A DNA stretch of 64,000 nt from CAZCVI01 sp964502145 (GCA_964502145.1 CAZCVI010000025.1:19510-83509), one strand, 5' to 3'. Shown: positions 43,965 to 53,911, numbered from the stretch's first letter. Program-made: numbers and translations. Notes: generated by a model from the sequence alone, not told the origin.

Positions 43965-45515
43965 ATGAATACAAAGAAGAAGTTGCCCCTCAGTATATCC
44001 ACATTACCAAGATTGATTAACGAGAATTATCTCTATGTGGATAAGACCCAATATATCTATAAATTATTGGTACAGAGCGGGGCGTTTTTTTTATCCCGCC
44101 CCCGGCGATTTGGGAAATCATTGTTGATTTCCACATTAAAAGAGATATTCCAAGGCAATAAAGACCTCTTCAAGGATTGTTGGATTTATGATCGCATCCC
44201 ATGGGAAAAATACCCGGTGATCCACCTGGATTTCCTGAGAGTCGATTATAATAGTCTGGGACTGGATAAAGCCCTAAATAATGTCTTGAATCGGATTGCA
44301 GAGGAACATGGTGTCCAGTTGCGGGGGGATAGTATTTCCGAACTATTCGACGACTTAATCAGTAAATTGTCCAAAGATCAGCCGGTTATAATCCTTTTCG
44401 ATGAATACGATAAACCGATAACAGATTATCTTGACCATTTGGAAAAGGCAGAAGAGAACCGAAATACCCTCAAAAATTTCTATTCTATCCTCAAGGGCCA
44501 GCAACAAAATATTCATTTCCTCTTTTTGACCGGTGTTTCCCGCTTCAGCCGCCTGTCCGTTTTCAGCGACCTGAACCATCTGGTGGATATCAGTTTTCAT
44601 GAAGATTTTGTGTCCTTACTTGGATATACCACCGAGGAGATAGAAATCAATTTCCATGAATATATTCAAGAATATGCAGCCAAGGTTCCTGATTATTCTC
44701 AAGAAGAACTGTTTAAAAAACTGAAAGAGTATTATAACGGGTATTCCTGGGATGGCGAGACGTTTGTTTACAATCCCATTTCAATAATGAATTTTTTCTA
44801 CTATAAAAAATTTAAATCCTTCTGGTTTGCTACCGGTACACCTACCTTTCTGGCAAAAATGGCAAGAACTGGGGGGATTGATGTACGAAAATGGGAAGAA
44901 CTGAAAGTAAACGAGCAATTCTTTGATAAATTCGATATCTCCAATATCAGCACCAACCTATTACTTTTTCAAACCGGTTATTTAACTATCAAAAAACACG
45001 TGGGCGACAAGTATATTCTATCCTACCCGAACCGCGAGGTAGAGAACGCATTCCTCTATAATCTGGTAGAAGAGTTCTCAGGACAGAACCAGGAGATTTC
45101 TGACAGTCTGGGTCTGGAGATAAAAGAGTCACTGGAAAACAATGACATAAAAGGCTTTATTGATAAAATGAAATCTTTCCTCGCCGCGATTCCCTATACC
45201 CTGGTGACGGGAGACGTGGAAAAATACTATCACCTGGTTTTTTATCTGGTCTTAAAGCTGGCGATGGGCAAAGTAAACCCGGAACATTTTAGCAATCGTG
45301 GCCGCATGGACATGCTGGTTGAGACAGACCATTATATATATATCCTGGAATTTAAAATGAGTAGCGCTGAAAAAGCCCTGCAACAGATCAATGATAAAGC
45401 ATATTATGAACAATACCTGAGACAACCGAAAAAAATTGTTCTGATCGGGATAGGTTTTTCCCCAGAAAAAAGAAATATCTCCGATTATCTCCAAAGCGAA
45501 ATAACTCCTGGGTAA
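43965..45515 (+). CDS. AAA-ATPase-like / PD-(D/E)XK (DUF1703-type) protein
   Basis: A 516-aa protein of a widespread family: an N-terminal AAA-like ATPase (KLPLSISTLPRLINENYLYVDKTQ, Walker A SRPRRFGKSLLIST, a Walker B of the form VIILFDEYDKP) and a C-terminal PD-(D/E)XK nuclease-like domain (VNPEHFSNRGRMDMLVET, YIYILEFKMSSAEKALQQI, with the D, E and K spaced as in that fold). Often found in many copies in Bacteroidota and other gut or sediment bacteria; role unknown, sometimes proposed as mobile or defence related. AGGAG precedes the ATG. It ends 6 nt from the stop of the convergent LpxH-like gene. Confidence 0.88.
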   Translation: MNTKKKLPLSISTLPRLINENYLYVDKTQYIYKLLVQSGAFFLSRPRRFGKSLLISTLKEIFQGNKDLFKDCWIYDRIPWEKYPVIHLDFLRVDYNSLGLDKALNNVLNRIAEEHGVQLRGDSISELFDDLISKLSKDQPVIILFDEYDKPITDYLDHLEKAEENRNTLKNFYSILKGQQQNIHFLFLTGVSRFSRLSVFSDLNHLVDISFHEDFVSLLGYTTEEIEINFHEYIQEYAAKVPDYSQEELFKKLKEYYNGYSWDGETFVYNPISIMNFFYYKKFKSFWFATGTPTFLAKMARTGGIDVRKWEELKVNEQFFDKFDISNISTNLLLFQTGYLTIKKHVGDKYILSYPNREVENAFLYNLVEEFSGQNQEISDSLGLEIKESLENNDIKGFIDKMKSFLAAIPYTLVTGDVEKYYHLVFYLVLKLAMGKVNPEHFSNRGRMDMLVETDHYIYILEFKMSSAEKALQQINDKAYYEQYLRQPKKIVLIGIGFSPEKRNISDYLQSEITPG

Positions 45516-45521
45516 CCTACC

Positions 45522-46307
45522 CTACTTTCCCCATTCATGCAAAGATAAGCGATTACCATCATACTTGCCATAGGTGAAATGTTTCATCCAATCCCCACAA
45601 TTAAGATAAACCTTACTACTACCTGCCTCTTCTCTCAACAGGGGTAAATGAATGTGCCCCATCACCACGTAATCAAAACCACATTTAAATTTTTCCTGGG
45701 CGAACCGATAATACTCCTCGGACCAGGAATGTTTTTCGATCTTCACCAGCTTACGACTGGAAGAAGAGGTCCAACGGGCCAATTGCATACCCCAATCAGC
45801 AGGAATAAATGTTTTGAATAAAAAATTGGCCACAGGATGGCGAATAATCCGTTTTAATAACCGATACCCACGGTCTTCCCGTGCATACCCGTCACCATGG
45901 GCGACAAAAAAAGATTTGCCTGCCACAACAAATTCCCGCTGCCCAGCAAAACAACGGAGCCCAACTTCCCGCTCCAAAAATGTCCCGGTATAAAAATCAT
46001 GGTTGCCAGTAATAAACACGACTTCTATTCCCGCTTCAATCAATTGCCGCAAACGACACAAAATGGGAAACCAATACCTGGGAATAACATGATACCACTG
46101 GAACCAAAAATCAAAAATATCCCCCACTAAATACAATGCCCCTGTATTTCCCTCTTCTTGAATATAATGCAGGAAATCCATCAGCTTGCCTCGCTTCTCC
46201 CGCTCCACATCATCTTCCACAAATCCCAAATGGGCATCGGAAACAAAATAAATATTCCTCACGTTTGCACCTTCTTCTTTATTTCCTTGATTTTGTTCTT
46301 TATTCAT
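45522..46307 (-). CDS. lpxH: UDP-2,3-diacylglucosamine diphosphatase-like metallophosphatase
   Basis: A 261-aa calcineurin-type metallophosphatase of the LpxH family, which cleaves UDP-diacylglucosamine to lipid X in lipid A biosynthesis. The metal ligands are all visible: FVSDAHLG, LVGDIFDFW, ITGNHDF, FFVAHGDG and VMGHIHLPL. The family also contains LpxH2/YbbF-like members without proven activity, so the symbol is provisional. It starts 20 nt after the CoA-activase gene and is probably the second gene of that operon. Its presence suggests an outer membrane with LPS. Confidence 0.8.
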   Translation of the reverse strand: MNKEQNQGNKEEGANVRNIYFVSDAHLGFVEDDVEREKRGKLMDFLHYIQEEGNTGALYLVGDIFDFWFQWYHVIPRYWFPILCRLRQLIEAGIEVVFITGNHDFYTGTFLEREVGLRCFAGQREFVVAGKSFFVAHGDGYAREDRGYRLLKRIIRHPVANFLFKTFIPADWGMQLARWTSSSSRKLVKIEKHSWSEEYYRFAQEKFKCGFDYVVMGHIHLPLLREEAGSSKVYLNCGDWMKHFTYGKYDGNRLSLHEWGK

Positions 46308-46327
46308 CGACTGCTCTGTCCCCCGGA

Positions 46328-49300
46328 TTATTTTTCGAGATTGATGGTCTTGATCAAAGACGCCACTTTATCATTGACTGCTATATCCCCATCATAAAAG
46401 AGCGAGAGAAAAGGAATTTTAAACTTATCCTTGATCTCCAATAAAATAGAACCAGCTAATGTACCGGGCATACAGCCAAATGGCGCGACATTTACGACCA
46501 TGTTTGCTCCCTGCTGGGCAAACAGAATGGCTCGCCCTATGGTTAAAATAGCCTCGCCTTCAAACGCCTGGGGCAAATACGGCGAACCTGCTTCAAGTAA
46601 CTCTTTGATACCGGGTTCATGGCGATCAAACATTATTTCCCGCGCTGCTTCATAATAACTACGCTCGGTTTTAAAAAGAAAATAATTACTGACAAGTGAA
46701 CCCCCGCGTTTCAAAAAATTCTGCCGCCGATTTCTGGACGCGAAACGTTCCATGTACACCACATACAGCAACCACTCATGCACGGGAGTTAACCATGCTT
46801 CGCCGCCATTGGCTTCGATTACTTTTACCAAGTCCCCATTGGCAAAGGCATTGTGGCGAACATAAATTTCTCCCACTATGCCCACTAACGGTTTTTTCTC
46901 GCGCACGCGGTGGATGGTAGCAAAACGTGACGCTATTTTTTTGATCCCCTTGAGAGGATTGTCACCCTTTTCCAACACTATTTCCAATTGCCGGAGACTC
47001 TTCTCATACAATTCATCCGCATCACCCGGGGTTCGTTCATAGGGTCTGACCCGGGTTAGCATTTTAAAAAGAATATCGGAGCACATGGTGGCATGCATCA
47101 ACAAACGCCGCAACCCACCGGGGAAACCCTGGTAAGAATTAGTAGAACTGGGAGAAATAATATCGACATGGGTCAATCCCATACGATGAAACACGAGCCG
47201 ATCCAATAAATTGTACTGACCAAAACGACACGGACCCTCGGTGGTGGGCATAAAAAGAATATGACGGCGATTGTCTTGCAAATGCTTGATTTTTTTAAGA
47301 AACCCACCCAATGTTAAAGTCATGGGCAAACACTCGCCGCCACGCAGATGTTTTTTGCCCAATACGAGTGCTTCTTGATCTTCCAATTCCAGAGGTCGGG
47401 CATCGTAACCATAACAGCGAAACGCAGCGGCATAAAATATGGCACCGGAAGGAATAATGGGAGGTATCCATACGGTACCCCGGGTATCTGCTTTGCGTGA
47501 AGCTGAAAAAATATCGGGCATTTTTTCGCGCGGCAGTGGCACGCCTGCTTTCATGTATTCTGCTACTACATCCAAAAAAGCCTCGATACGGGTCAGATAC
47601 CCGCCATCGGAATCATGTTCATCCAATTCCAAGATCAACATGGGCTTGCCAGACAATTCCTCCTCGGCAAAGGTGAGCAAACAACTGTCCGGCCCACAAT
47701 TAAAATTGGATAAATAAATAGGAAATACATTTTTAAACGATGCGACCATTTTTAACGCCGCCAGAATCCGTTGACCGTTCTTCCAGAAGATATTATGATA
47801 ATTCCCCACGGCTAAATCGGCGCTATCCAACGTTAACATATCAATCGGCACCACGGTGTAACCCATCGCGGCAATCTTCTCGGGTAACCCCAGGTTCACT
47901 CCTTTATCATGGAGATTGTACGAACGCCCCATTAGTAAAAATACCGGTTTCCCTGTGTGGACTGCTTCTTGTAATTGTGCTGTGCCCATCTTTTCCAATC
48001 GTAACCAGGTTTTTTTCCAGGTTTTATAAGCCCGTGCAAATGCAGTGAGCACCTCTTTTTTTTTCACCCCCAAGCGCTCTTTTAATGATTCATAAAGATT
48101 TTCCCCGATCACATTAAGCGAATCCCGTAAATCAAGCACGGGGGCAAGTAGGCTCTTTGTGGAAATACCATTGCGATTGAGCATGGATTTAATAATGGCA
48201 GGACTACTCTCCACGTAAGGACAGAAATAACTGTGGGCGGTTTTTAATTGGGGTTCATCGGCAATCATATAAGGCAAAAATACATGGTTCTCGCTGGCAG
48301 TTTCGTTTTGTTTGTCCAGAGTTTTGGCCAGATGCCCCACCGCGACTTTTACTGGAAAACAAAAATCCCCGGAAGCCATTTTCGCGGCATATTTCTTGAC
48401 TGACGCGTCGGTGCGCCCAGAAATCACGACGCGGTAACCCAAGTCATTAAAAAAATGCACCCATAAGGGCAGAAAAGTATGACTGGTCAATGCATGAATC
48501 AGTGTTACAGTGCCCTTCTCTTTGGTTTCGGCTTTAGGGTGATATTTAATATGATTTTTTATATGAAACACGTTTTCCCTTTCTTTGAATAATTGGAATT
48601 GGGGGCTTTCTTTGCGGATATTTTCCTCTGGGTCGCGCCCGCACTGGTAACCCCAGGAGAATTCGCGGTTATTGTGATGGGACATTCGGGTAACAAAATT
48701 GATGCGGCAGTTATTGCGGCACAAACGACACAGTTGTGTACGGGAAACGACTTGCATGTTCAATGCTTCACGGCCCACAAAAGCAGATAAATGGTTCTCC
48801 TTGTTCAGGTGTAATGGTTCCACAAAATCATGGGCGCGTAATGCGGCACCCACTGCGCCCATGAGATGACAATGGGGTGAAACTGTGACCTCTACTTCCA
48901 ATAAATTCTCTAATGCGGCGACCAAGCCCTGGTTTCGTGCGGTGGCGCCCTGGAAAAAGATGCGGCTGCCACTGATGCGGCGATTACCGACGACGCGGTT
49001 CAAATAATTTTGAATCACGGAGTAAAGCACGGAGGCCAATGCTTCTTCCTTGGTGAATCCTTCGGTCAAAAGCGCGCGTAAATCCTGTTCCATGAACACG
49101 GTGCAACGGTCTGAAGTTACTGGTGGGGCAATGCCAGCAGTGATTGCGCCGATTTCATGAACATCAAATCCCAATTTGCGGGCTTGTTCTTCGACAAAGG
49201 AACCGGTCCCGGCAGCGCACACATAATTCATATTCACATCGGTTACATAACCATTTTGCAAGCGGATATATTTGGCATCCTGCCCACCTATTTCGAAGAT

Positions 49301-50530
49301 AGTTTCTACTTCGGGGTAAAAATGAGCGGCGCCTGTACCATGGGCGGAAATCTCATTGACAATCAAATCGGCGCCAAAAATCTCGCCCACGAGTTTCCGA
49401 CCGGAACCGGTAGTGCCAAACGCAGTGATAGATAGTTCTTGTTCTGCGCTACTCATTGCTATTATCTTATAAAAGGAAGCAAAAATATTTTTAGCTGCCC
49501 ATACGGGGTCGCCTGCTGTTTTTCCATATATATCAAATAGCGGGGTGTGGCTTCCTGCTTCGAGCACGGCGAGTTTGGTACTGGTGGAACCAATATCCAT
49601 GCCCAATATAATAGTTTGCACGTCGTGTAGGGAGTGATGGATGCGGATTTCATTATGATAGTCATCTATTTCTGGTTGAGGCATGGGGGGAAAGGTACTG
49701 CGGTTTAAAGTGAGGGGGGGCATGCGTTGAAATTTCTTTTTTTGGTGAAAAAAATCAATCTGTAAATCCGCGATATGTTTTCCTTGGGTCAGGGAGGCAC
49801 CGCGAGCAATCAATGCTTCATGGGCCAACCCAACAGAAGTGATCCATTCGACCTGGGGATGTAATTTTCTAAACCAGCGCATGACTTCTTGGTTAAGGGA
49901 AACACCGCCGCAAATCATAATTTTGTCCTTGAGTTCCTCGCCGCGAAACAGGGTGCTTACAGAGGAAATCACCAGGCTGCGACACAGACCGGCCCACATC
50001 TCATCTTTGATGCGTCCTTCTTGTTGGTGATGGATCAGATCGCTTTTAGCAAAGACGGTGCAGCGACTGGCAATTAGTGGGGGGTCGTTGATATCGAGTT
50101 CACCTTGTTGTTCGAGATTGATTTGCAGGCGTTCTGCTTGTTCTTCGAGAAACAAACCGGTGCCTGCGGCACAGAGTGTATTGCAGGCAATATCGACTAC
50201 TTTGCCATCTTTGACAGTATAAAGGGTCAGTGAAGAGGCGCCGATATCTATAATCTGTCCTTTTTCGCCGGAGAAGATATCTTTGCCAGCGGATAAAAAG
50301 CAAGATAATGCAACTGCTTCCTCCACATACAGTCCAGCGAGGCTTTCGGTGATTTCTCGTCCGCCTTTCCCAGTGAACACGCATGAATCGTCATGTTGTA
50401 ATCCTTTTAATATTACTCGCAGGGTATCTGCAATTTTCCCGCCGTGCCGATACCGTGAAACTGAAGCGGCGGTTCTATGGTAAACAGTAATAAATGTTGT
50501 ACCAATATCTATTCCATAAAAGTGACCCAT
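46328..50530 (-). CDS. giant acyl-CoA dehydratase activase (BcrA/BadF/HgdC type) fused to DUF2229 and HgdB-like modules
   Basis: A 1400-aa protein; the ATG at 50530 follows AGGAG and starts MGHFYGIDIGTTF. It has two ASKHA ATPase modules: the first (1-255) with GIDIGTT and a cluster Cys120 in TLCAAGTG; the second (about 306-570) with GMDIGSTSTKL and Cys438 in YVCAAGTGSF. Homodimeric activators hold one [4Fe-4S] between two such Cys. A Cys motif CRLCRNNC (about 645) follows, then a DUF2229 region and a C-terminal part like the 2-hydroxyacyl-CoA dehydratase subunit. This architecture drives difficult reductions at low potential with ATP in anaerobes. The catalytic dehydratase partner is not nearby. 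Confidence 0.92.
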   Translation of the reverse strand: MGHFYGIDIGTTFITVYHRTAASVSRYRHGGKIADTLRVILKGLQHDDSCVFTGKGGREITESLAGLYVEEAVALSCFLSAGKDIFSGEKGQIIDIGASSLTLYTVKDGKVVDIACNTLCAAGTGLFLEEQAERLQINLEQQGELDINDPPLIASRCTVFAKSDLIHHQQEGRIKDEMWAGLCRSLVISSVSTLFRGEELKDKIMICGGVSLNQEVMRWFRKLHPQVEWITSVGLAHEALIARGASLTQGKHIADLQIDFFHQKKKFQRMPPLTLNRSTFPPMPQPEIDDYHNEIRIHHSLHDVQTIILGMDIGSTSTKLAVLEAGSHTPLFDIYGKTAGDPVWAAKNIFASFYKIIAMSSAEQELSITAFGTTGSGRKLVGEIFGADLIVNEISAHGTGAAHFYPEVETIFEIGGQDAKYIRLQNGYVTDVNMNYVCAAGTGSFVEEQARKLGFDVHEIGAITAGIAPPVTSDRCTVFMEQDLRALLTEGFTKEEALASVLYSVIQNYLNRVVGNRRISGSRIFFQGATARNQGLVAALENLLEVEVTVSPHCHLMGAVGAALRAHDFVEPLHLNKENHLSAFVGREALNMQVVSRTQLCRLCRNNCRINFVTRMSHHNNREFSWGYQCGRDPEENIRKESPQFQLFKERENVFHIKNHIKYHPKAETKEKGTVTLIHALTSHTFLPLWVHFFNDLGYRVVISGRTDASVKKYAAKMASGDFCFPVKVAVGHLAKTLDKQNETASENHVFLPYMIADEPQLKTAHSYFCPYVESSPAIIKSMLNRNGISTKSLLAPVLDLRDSLNVIGENLYESLKERLGVKKKEVLTAFARAYKTWKKTWLRLEKMGTAQLQEAVHTGKPVFLLMGRSYNLHDKGVNLGLPEKIAAMGYTVVPIDMLTLDSADLAVGNYHNIFWKNGQRILAALKMVASFKNVFPIYLSNFNCGPDSCLLTFAEEELSGKPMLILELDEHDSDGGYLTRIEAFLDVVAEYMKAGVPLPREKMPDIFSASRKADTRGTVWIPPIIPSGAIFYAAAFRCYGYDARPLELEDQEALVLGKKHLRGGECLPMTLTLGGFLKKIKHLQDNRRHILFMPTTEGPCRFGQYNLLDRLVFHRMGLTHVDIISPSSTNSYQGFPGGLRRLLMHATMCSDILFKMLTRVRPYERTPGDADELYEKSLRQLEIVLEKGDNPLKGIKKIASRFATIHRVREKKPLVGIVGEIYVRHNAFANGDLVKVIEANGGEAWLTPVHEWLLYVVYMERFASRNRRQNFLKRGGSLVSNYFLFKTERSYYEAAREIMFDRHEPGIKELLEAGSPYLPQAFEGEAILTIGRAILFAQQGANMVVNVAPFGCMPGTLAGSILLEIKDKFKIPFLSLFYDGDIAVNDKVASLIKTINLEK

Positions 50531-50805
50531 ATATTTTCTCCTAAAAACATACAAAAAAAAAATCGCAACATCCTGTTATTATTATACTGAGCGGATTTTA
50601 TTTGCAGATATCCATTTTATAAGAAAGGGCAGTAGAATTCAAGACGGCTGGAAAAAAGATTAGGGAAAAAGATGAATTATCATTGATAAACGATTGATAA
50701 ACGATTGGACCAATGGGGAGAAGGCAGGGAAATTAGCTAAAAAATGCAAGCAGGATGTTTGCACTACATGCGGGCGAGTTTCTTAGACAAAGGGGGTGAA
50801 TGTTT

Positions 50806-51633
50806 TCAAATGCGATTAATTCTCTCTTTTAAATCTTGCCACTCTGGTAACCATGAGGAAATGTCCTCTGTAGACTCCTCAATGCCGACCAATATTTTTT
50901 CCTTGAATACCGATGCATGAAAAAAACCATTATCTGCACACCATTTATTCATAGCCCAGAACAGATCCTTTCCAGAAAAAGCATAAAGATAGTTGTCGTA
51001 TCTCGGACCATTTTGACATTCAGCCAGATAAAATTCGAATTTGTTAATTACCTCGGTTATGTCAATGCGCAGTGTTTTAGTCTGCTCTTCAACGACTTCT
51101 TTGATTGCATGACAACAACTGTCTTTATCAAAAGCATCTGGGAAGAGATGGTCATCCTTTCCCCGTGCCTTGCCGAAAGAGGAAGGCATAGCTTTAAAGC
51201 TAATACGGCTGACACTAAGGGCGATTCTGGCTGCTTGATATATCGCAATGCAATCTCTGGCAGATTCCAAAGCCTTGAGGTAATCTACTGGCCCAGGTGC
51301 CTGTTGACCCAATGCATGTGCCACCACAACTGGATCAATAAGATAATTCTCGATCTCTTTTCGTTCCCATCGCCACCCATACATTTCGTCTTTACCAAGT
51401 GTCCAATCCTTTGCGCGGTTAGCCGGTGTTGTCCACTTATCAATGAAATCGCCATCAATAATGCCGTAAACAGTATCAGGGGGCAATACTTTTCGCAAAG
51501 AGGTTATTTTATTCCCCATGCCGTATTTACTACCTTCGGGTTTAACCTCGCCATTTCCGCCAAGCAACCTTCCAATGACACGTACATCAGGACTGTTCTT
51601 GCCACCCTCACAAAGGAGTATACTTACAGGCAT
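50806..51633 (-). CDS. DUF4435 (TOPRIM-like) protein of an AAA/TOPRIM defence-type pair
   Basis: A 275-aa protein. The N-terminus has TOPRIM-like acidic residues: Glu9 in LLCEGGKNSPDV and Asp60/Asp62 in YGIIDGDF, followed by WERKEIENYL, the pattern of DUF4435. In the PARIS anti-phage system, a DUF4435 protein (AriB) is the tRNA-cutting effector released from the ATPase AriA. Here the start overlaps the end of the ATPase gene by 10 nt, so both are made together. Identification as AriB is an inference from pairing and motifs; other AAA/TOPRIM (OLD-, Gabija-like) systems are alternatives. Confidence 0.7.
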   Translation of the reverse strand: MPVSILLCEGGKNSPDVRVIGRLLGGNGEVKPEGSKYGMGNKITSLRKVLPPDTVYGIIDGDFIDKWTTPANRAKDWTLGKDEMYGWRWERKEIENYLIDPVVVAHALGQQAPGPVDYLKALESARDCIAIYQAARIALSVSRISFKAMPSSFGKARGKDDHLFPDAFDKDSCCHAIKEVVEEQTKTLRIDITEVINKFEFYLAECQNGPRYDNYLYAFSGKDLFWAMNKWCADNGFFHASVFKEKILVGIEESTEDISSWLPEWQDLKERINRI

Positions 51634-52715
51634 AACCGACCTCCTTTGAATCGATATATGGCTTCAGGACTGCCAAGGGAAGAGATAGCTTCGGAATGAG
51701 TGGTAAAAATAAACTGGCACTTCGGTCCAATCACGGGAAGCGCGTGAAACAATGACTGGGCTAGAGGTGGATGCAGGTTCAAATCAATTTCATCAATTAA
51801 TACCACGCTGTTTCTGATCTGCATACGGACAAATTCAAATAACATGGGAAAAACGGATTGCTCACCAGCGGACATTTCCTCTATATCATAAGTACGGTTT
51901 CCATCAGAGAGCATGAAATAATATTCCTCCGGCGCGGGAACACCGCCATTATACATGGCCTCCAATCCGCTGAAAGAATGATCGGGAAATATTCTTTTAT
52001 AGATATTTTCCAGTTCCAATAACCAGTCTTTTCGCCCATTGTGACCGACAAACTGGTTAAGTTTCCAGTAGTTTAAATACCGGCGCAGTCTTGAAACGCC
52101 AATATCATAAGATACCCGCTCTGTTTTTTCATTAATATTTGGCTCAATAGGCAGGGTGGCGAGATTCCGCAACTGATCGAACCAAAAAAAACCGGGCAAT
52201 TTATCAAAGTAATCCCGCAACAGTGGCTCAGTCTGCATCAACTGGGTCAGGTAAAAACGTCCCTTGAGCTGACAGAGATTACTTTTTGAATTTTTCCCAT
52301 GGGCGTCAATCGCTTCAATGCTTTCTCCATGAAGGCGCAGGGTGAGTTTGTTGTTTTTTGCCGGAATTGTTTTATATTTAGGCTTGGTTAGCTCAATCCA
52401 TTTTTTTGCCACGTCGACCGTGGCTTCAATTTCTTCGTCGGAGAAGTGAACATCAAGTTCAATGAGCGGTATCCCCCATCTTGCATAACGCCCAGGAACC
52501 CAACCCAGCCAATCGAATTCTGAAATAGCATTGATCTGACCCGATACCATGGAAAGACAAAGAGTTATTGCCTGCAAGACGGTTGTTTTCCCTGTGCCAT
52601 TGTCACCAAGCATCATAAAAGAATTGGAAATATCCTGGGTAAGATTGTTTATGAAACTGATTTCCAACTCTTTGAACCGTTTAAAGTTTTCCAATCTTAT
52701 TTTTGAAATTTTCAT
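51624..52715 (-). CDS. AAA-type ATPase of an AAA/DUF4435 defence-type pair
   Basis: A 363-aa ABC/SMC-like ATPase. The ATG at 52715 has GGGAG nearby and is preferred to an upstream one at 52730. It starts MKISKIRLENFKRFKELEIS, has Walker A MLGDNGTGKTT (residues 36-45), an ABC-like signature EEMSAGEQSVFPML and Walker B VVLIDEIDLNLHPP (304-317), with the H of TTHSEAIS at the end. This is the AAA_15/AAA_21 layout used in OLD, Gabija, PARIS (AriA) and related phage-defence ATPases. It lies 74 nt from tRNA-Ala, a usual site for defence islands. Confidence 0.82.
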   Translation of the reverse strand: MKISKIRLENFKRFKELEISFINNLTQDISNSFMMLGDNGTGKTTVLQAITLCLSMVSGQINAISEFDWLGWVPGRYARWGIPLIELDVHFSDEEIEATVDVAKKWIELTKPKYKTIPAKNNKLTLRLHGESIEAIDAHGKNSKSNLCQLKGRFYLTQLMQTEPLLRDYFDKLPGFFWFDQLRNLATLPIEPNINEKTERVSYDIGVSRLRRYLNYWKLNQFVGHNGRKDWLLELENIYKRIFPDHSFSGLEAMYNGGVPAPEEYYFMLSDGNRTYDIEEMSAGEQSVFPMLFEFVRMQIRNSVVLIDEIDLNLHPPLAQSLFHALPVIGPKCQFIFTTHSEAISSLGSPEAIYRFKGGRLCL

Positions 52716-52789
52716 GTCTGATTCTCCCAAAAGATACGGCGTAACGATGGCAATACATAACCGGAGTATACAATGTGGAGGAGGGAACG

Positions 52790-52860
52790 TGGAGCCAGGC
52801 GGAGTCGAACCGCCATCTCAGCCTTGCGAAGGCTGCGTTCTCCCAATAAACCATGGCCCC
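52790..52860 (-). tRNA. tRNA-Ala (anticodon CGC)
   Basis: The acceptor stem GGGGCCA pairs with TGGCTCC and contains G3:U70, the alanine identity pair. The anticodon stem CAGCC/GGCTG encloses TTCGCAA with anticodon CGC; the T arm is GGCGG TTCGACT CCGCC; the D stem GTTT/GAAC is weak. A73 is present but CCA is not encoded, unlike tRNA-His in this window. Confidence 0.93.
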
Positions 52861-52918
52861 ATTCACATTATTTTAATTCGCATAAGTTAATCATAACACG
52901 TTATTCATAACACGTTGA

Positions 52919-53911
52919 TCATAACAAATTTTTAACCATGCCGCGGATTTTCTGCCATCTGGCTTCATCCATTTTAGCACCGATTACTTCGACAACGTTT
53001 CCAGAAGTAATTGCTCCTATTTTACCACAAGTCTCCATGCTTTGTCCATTAACTAAGCCAAAAAAAAATCCGGATGCATATAAATCTCCGGCACCGGTAG
53101 TATCTATGGCATTGGCTTTAATCGCTTCGACATGATATGTCTGACCTTTTTGGCGGATTAAAGAGCCTTCTTTGCCAATTTTGACAATGGCAATCTGGCA
53201 TTTTTTCGCGATATCTTGCAAGGCAGCTTCGGGATCGTTTTTCCCGGTGAATGCGCGGGCCTCTTCTTCATTGGCAAAAACAACATCGACGTAACGGTCA
53301 ACAATATCATGGAGAAAATCAAGGTTGGCGGCGACAATATTATAACTGGCAAGATCAATGGAAATAGTAATGCCATTCTCATGGGCTATTTTTGCAGCGG
53401 CCTGGACAAGGGCATGATTCTGCACGAGATAACCTTCGAGATGAAAATAATCGTACTTCAAAAAATGATCGGGGGCTAAATCACTGGCATCCAATTCAAT
53501 GGCAGCGCCAAGATAGGTGGCAAAAGTGCGCTCGGAATCAGGAGAAATCAAAACAATGGATTTACCACTATCCTCTTTCCCAGGAAACAGGGTGGCACAA
53601 ATATTACATTGACTCATATAAGAACGAAAAAAATCGCCGTATTCATCCAAACCGATCTTGCCAATATACCCGGCAGGCCCACCCAATAAAGCCAAACCGT
53701 GAATGGTGTTGGCGACAGAACCACCGGAAGATTTCCGGTGCTTAACTTTTAACTCCAAAGGCGCAGCATGTAATAAGACGGCTTTCATCTTCTCTTTATC
53801 CACGAGGGTCATACTGCCTTTTTGCAATTGGAATTTTTCCAATAAAGCATCCTCTTCAAGACTGATTAATACATCGACCAAGGCATTGCCGATTCCTAAA
53901 ACTGATTTCAT
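52919..53911 (-). CDS. PfkB-family sugar/nucleoside kinase (adenosine-kinase-like)
   Basis: A 330-aa kinase of the PfkB/ribokinase family. It has the N-terminal substrate signature KSSGGSVANTIHGLALLGG, a lid-region IGLDEYGDFF, and the C-terminal catalytic motif IDTTGAGDLYASGF with the Asp as base. It resembles the bacterial adenosine kinase-like subgroup, whose real substrates (adenosine, ribose, fructose) cannot be told from sequence. It lies at the end of the pantothenate-gene operon, 91 nt after the Hpt gene, and is followed by tRNA-Ala. Confidence 0.88.
   Translation of the reverse strand: MKSVLGIGNALVDVLISLEEDALLEKFQLQKGSMTLVDKEKMKAVLLHAAPLELKVKHRKSSGGSVANTIHGLALLGGPAGYIGKIGLDEYGDFFRSYMSQCNICATLFPGKEDSGKSIVLISPDSERTFATYLGAAIELDASDLAPDHFLKYDYFHLEGYLVQNHALVQAAAKIAHENGITISIDLASYNIVAANLDFLHDIVDRYVDVVFANEEEARAFTGKNDPEAALQDIAKKCQIAIVKIGKEGSLIRQKGQTYHVEAIKANAIDTTGAGDLYASGFFFGLVNGQSMETCGKIGAITSGNVVEVIGAKMDEARWQKIRGMVKNLL

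Noticed and set aside
50689..50706. tRNA-associated att site (repeat TTGATAAACGATTG)
   Set aside because: This short direct repeat is unrelated to the 3' end of tRNA-Ala; no copy of the tRNA end was found at the other side of the AAA/DUF4435 pair.
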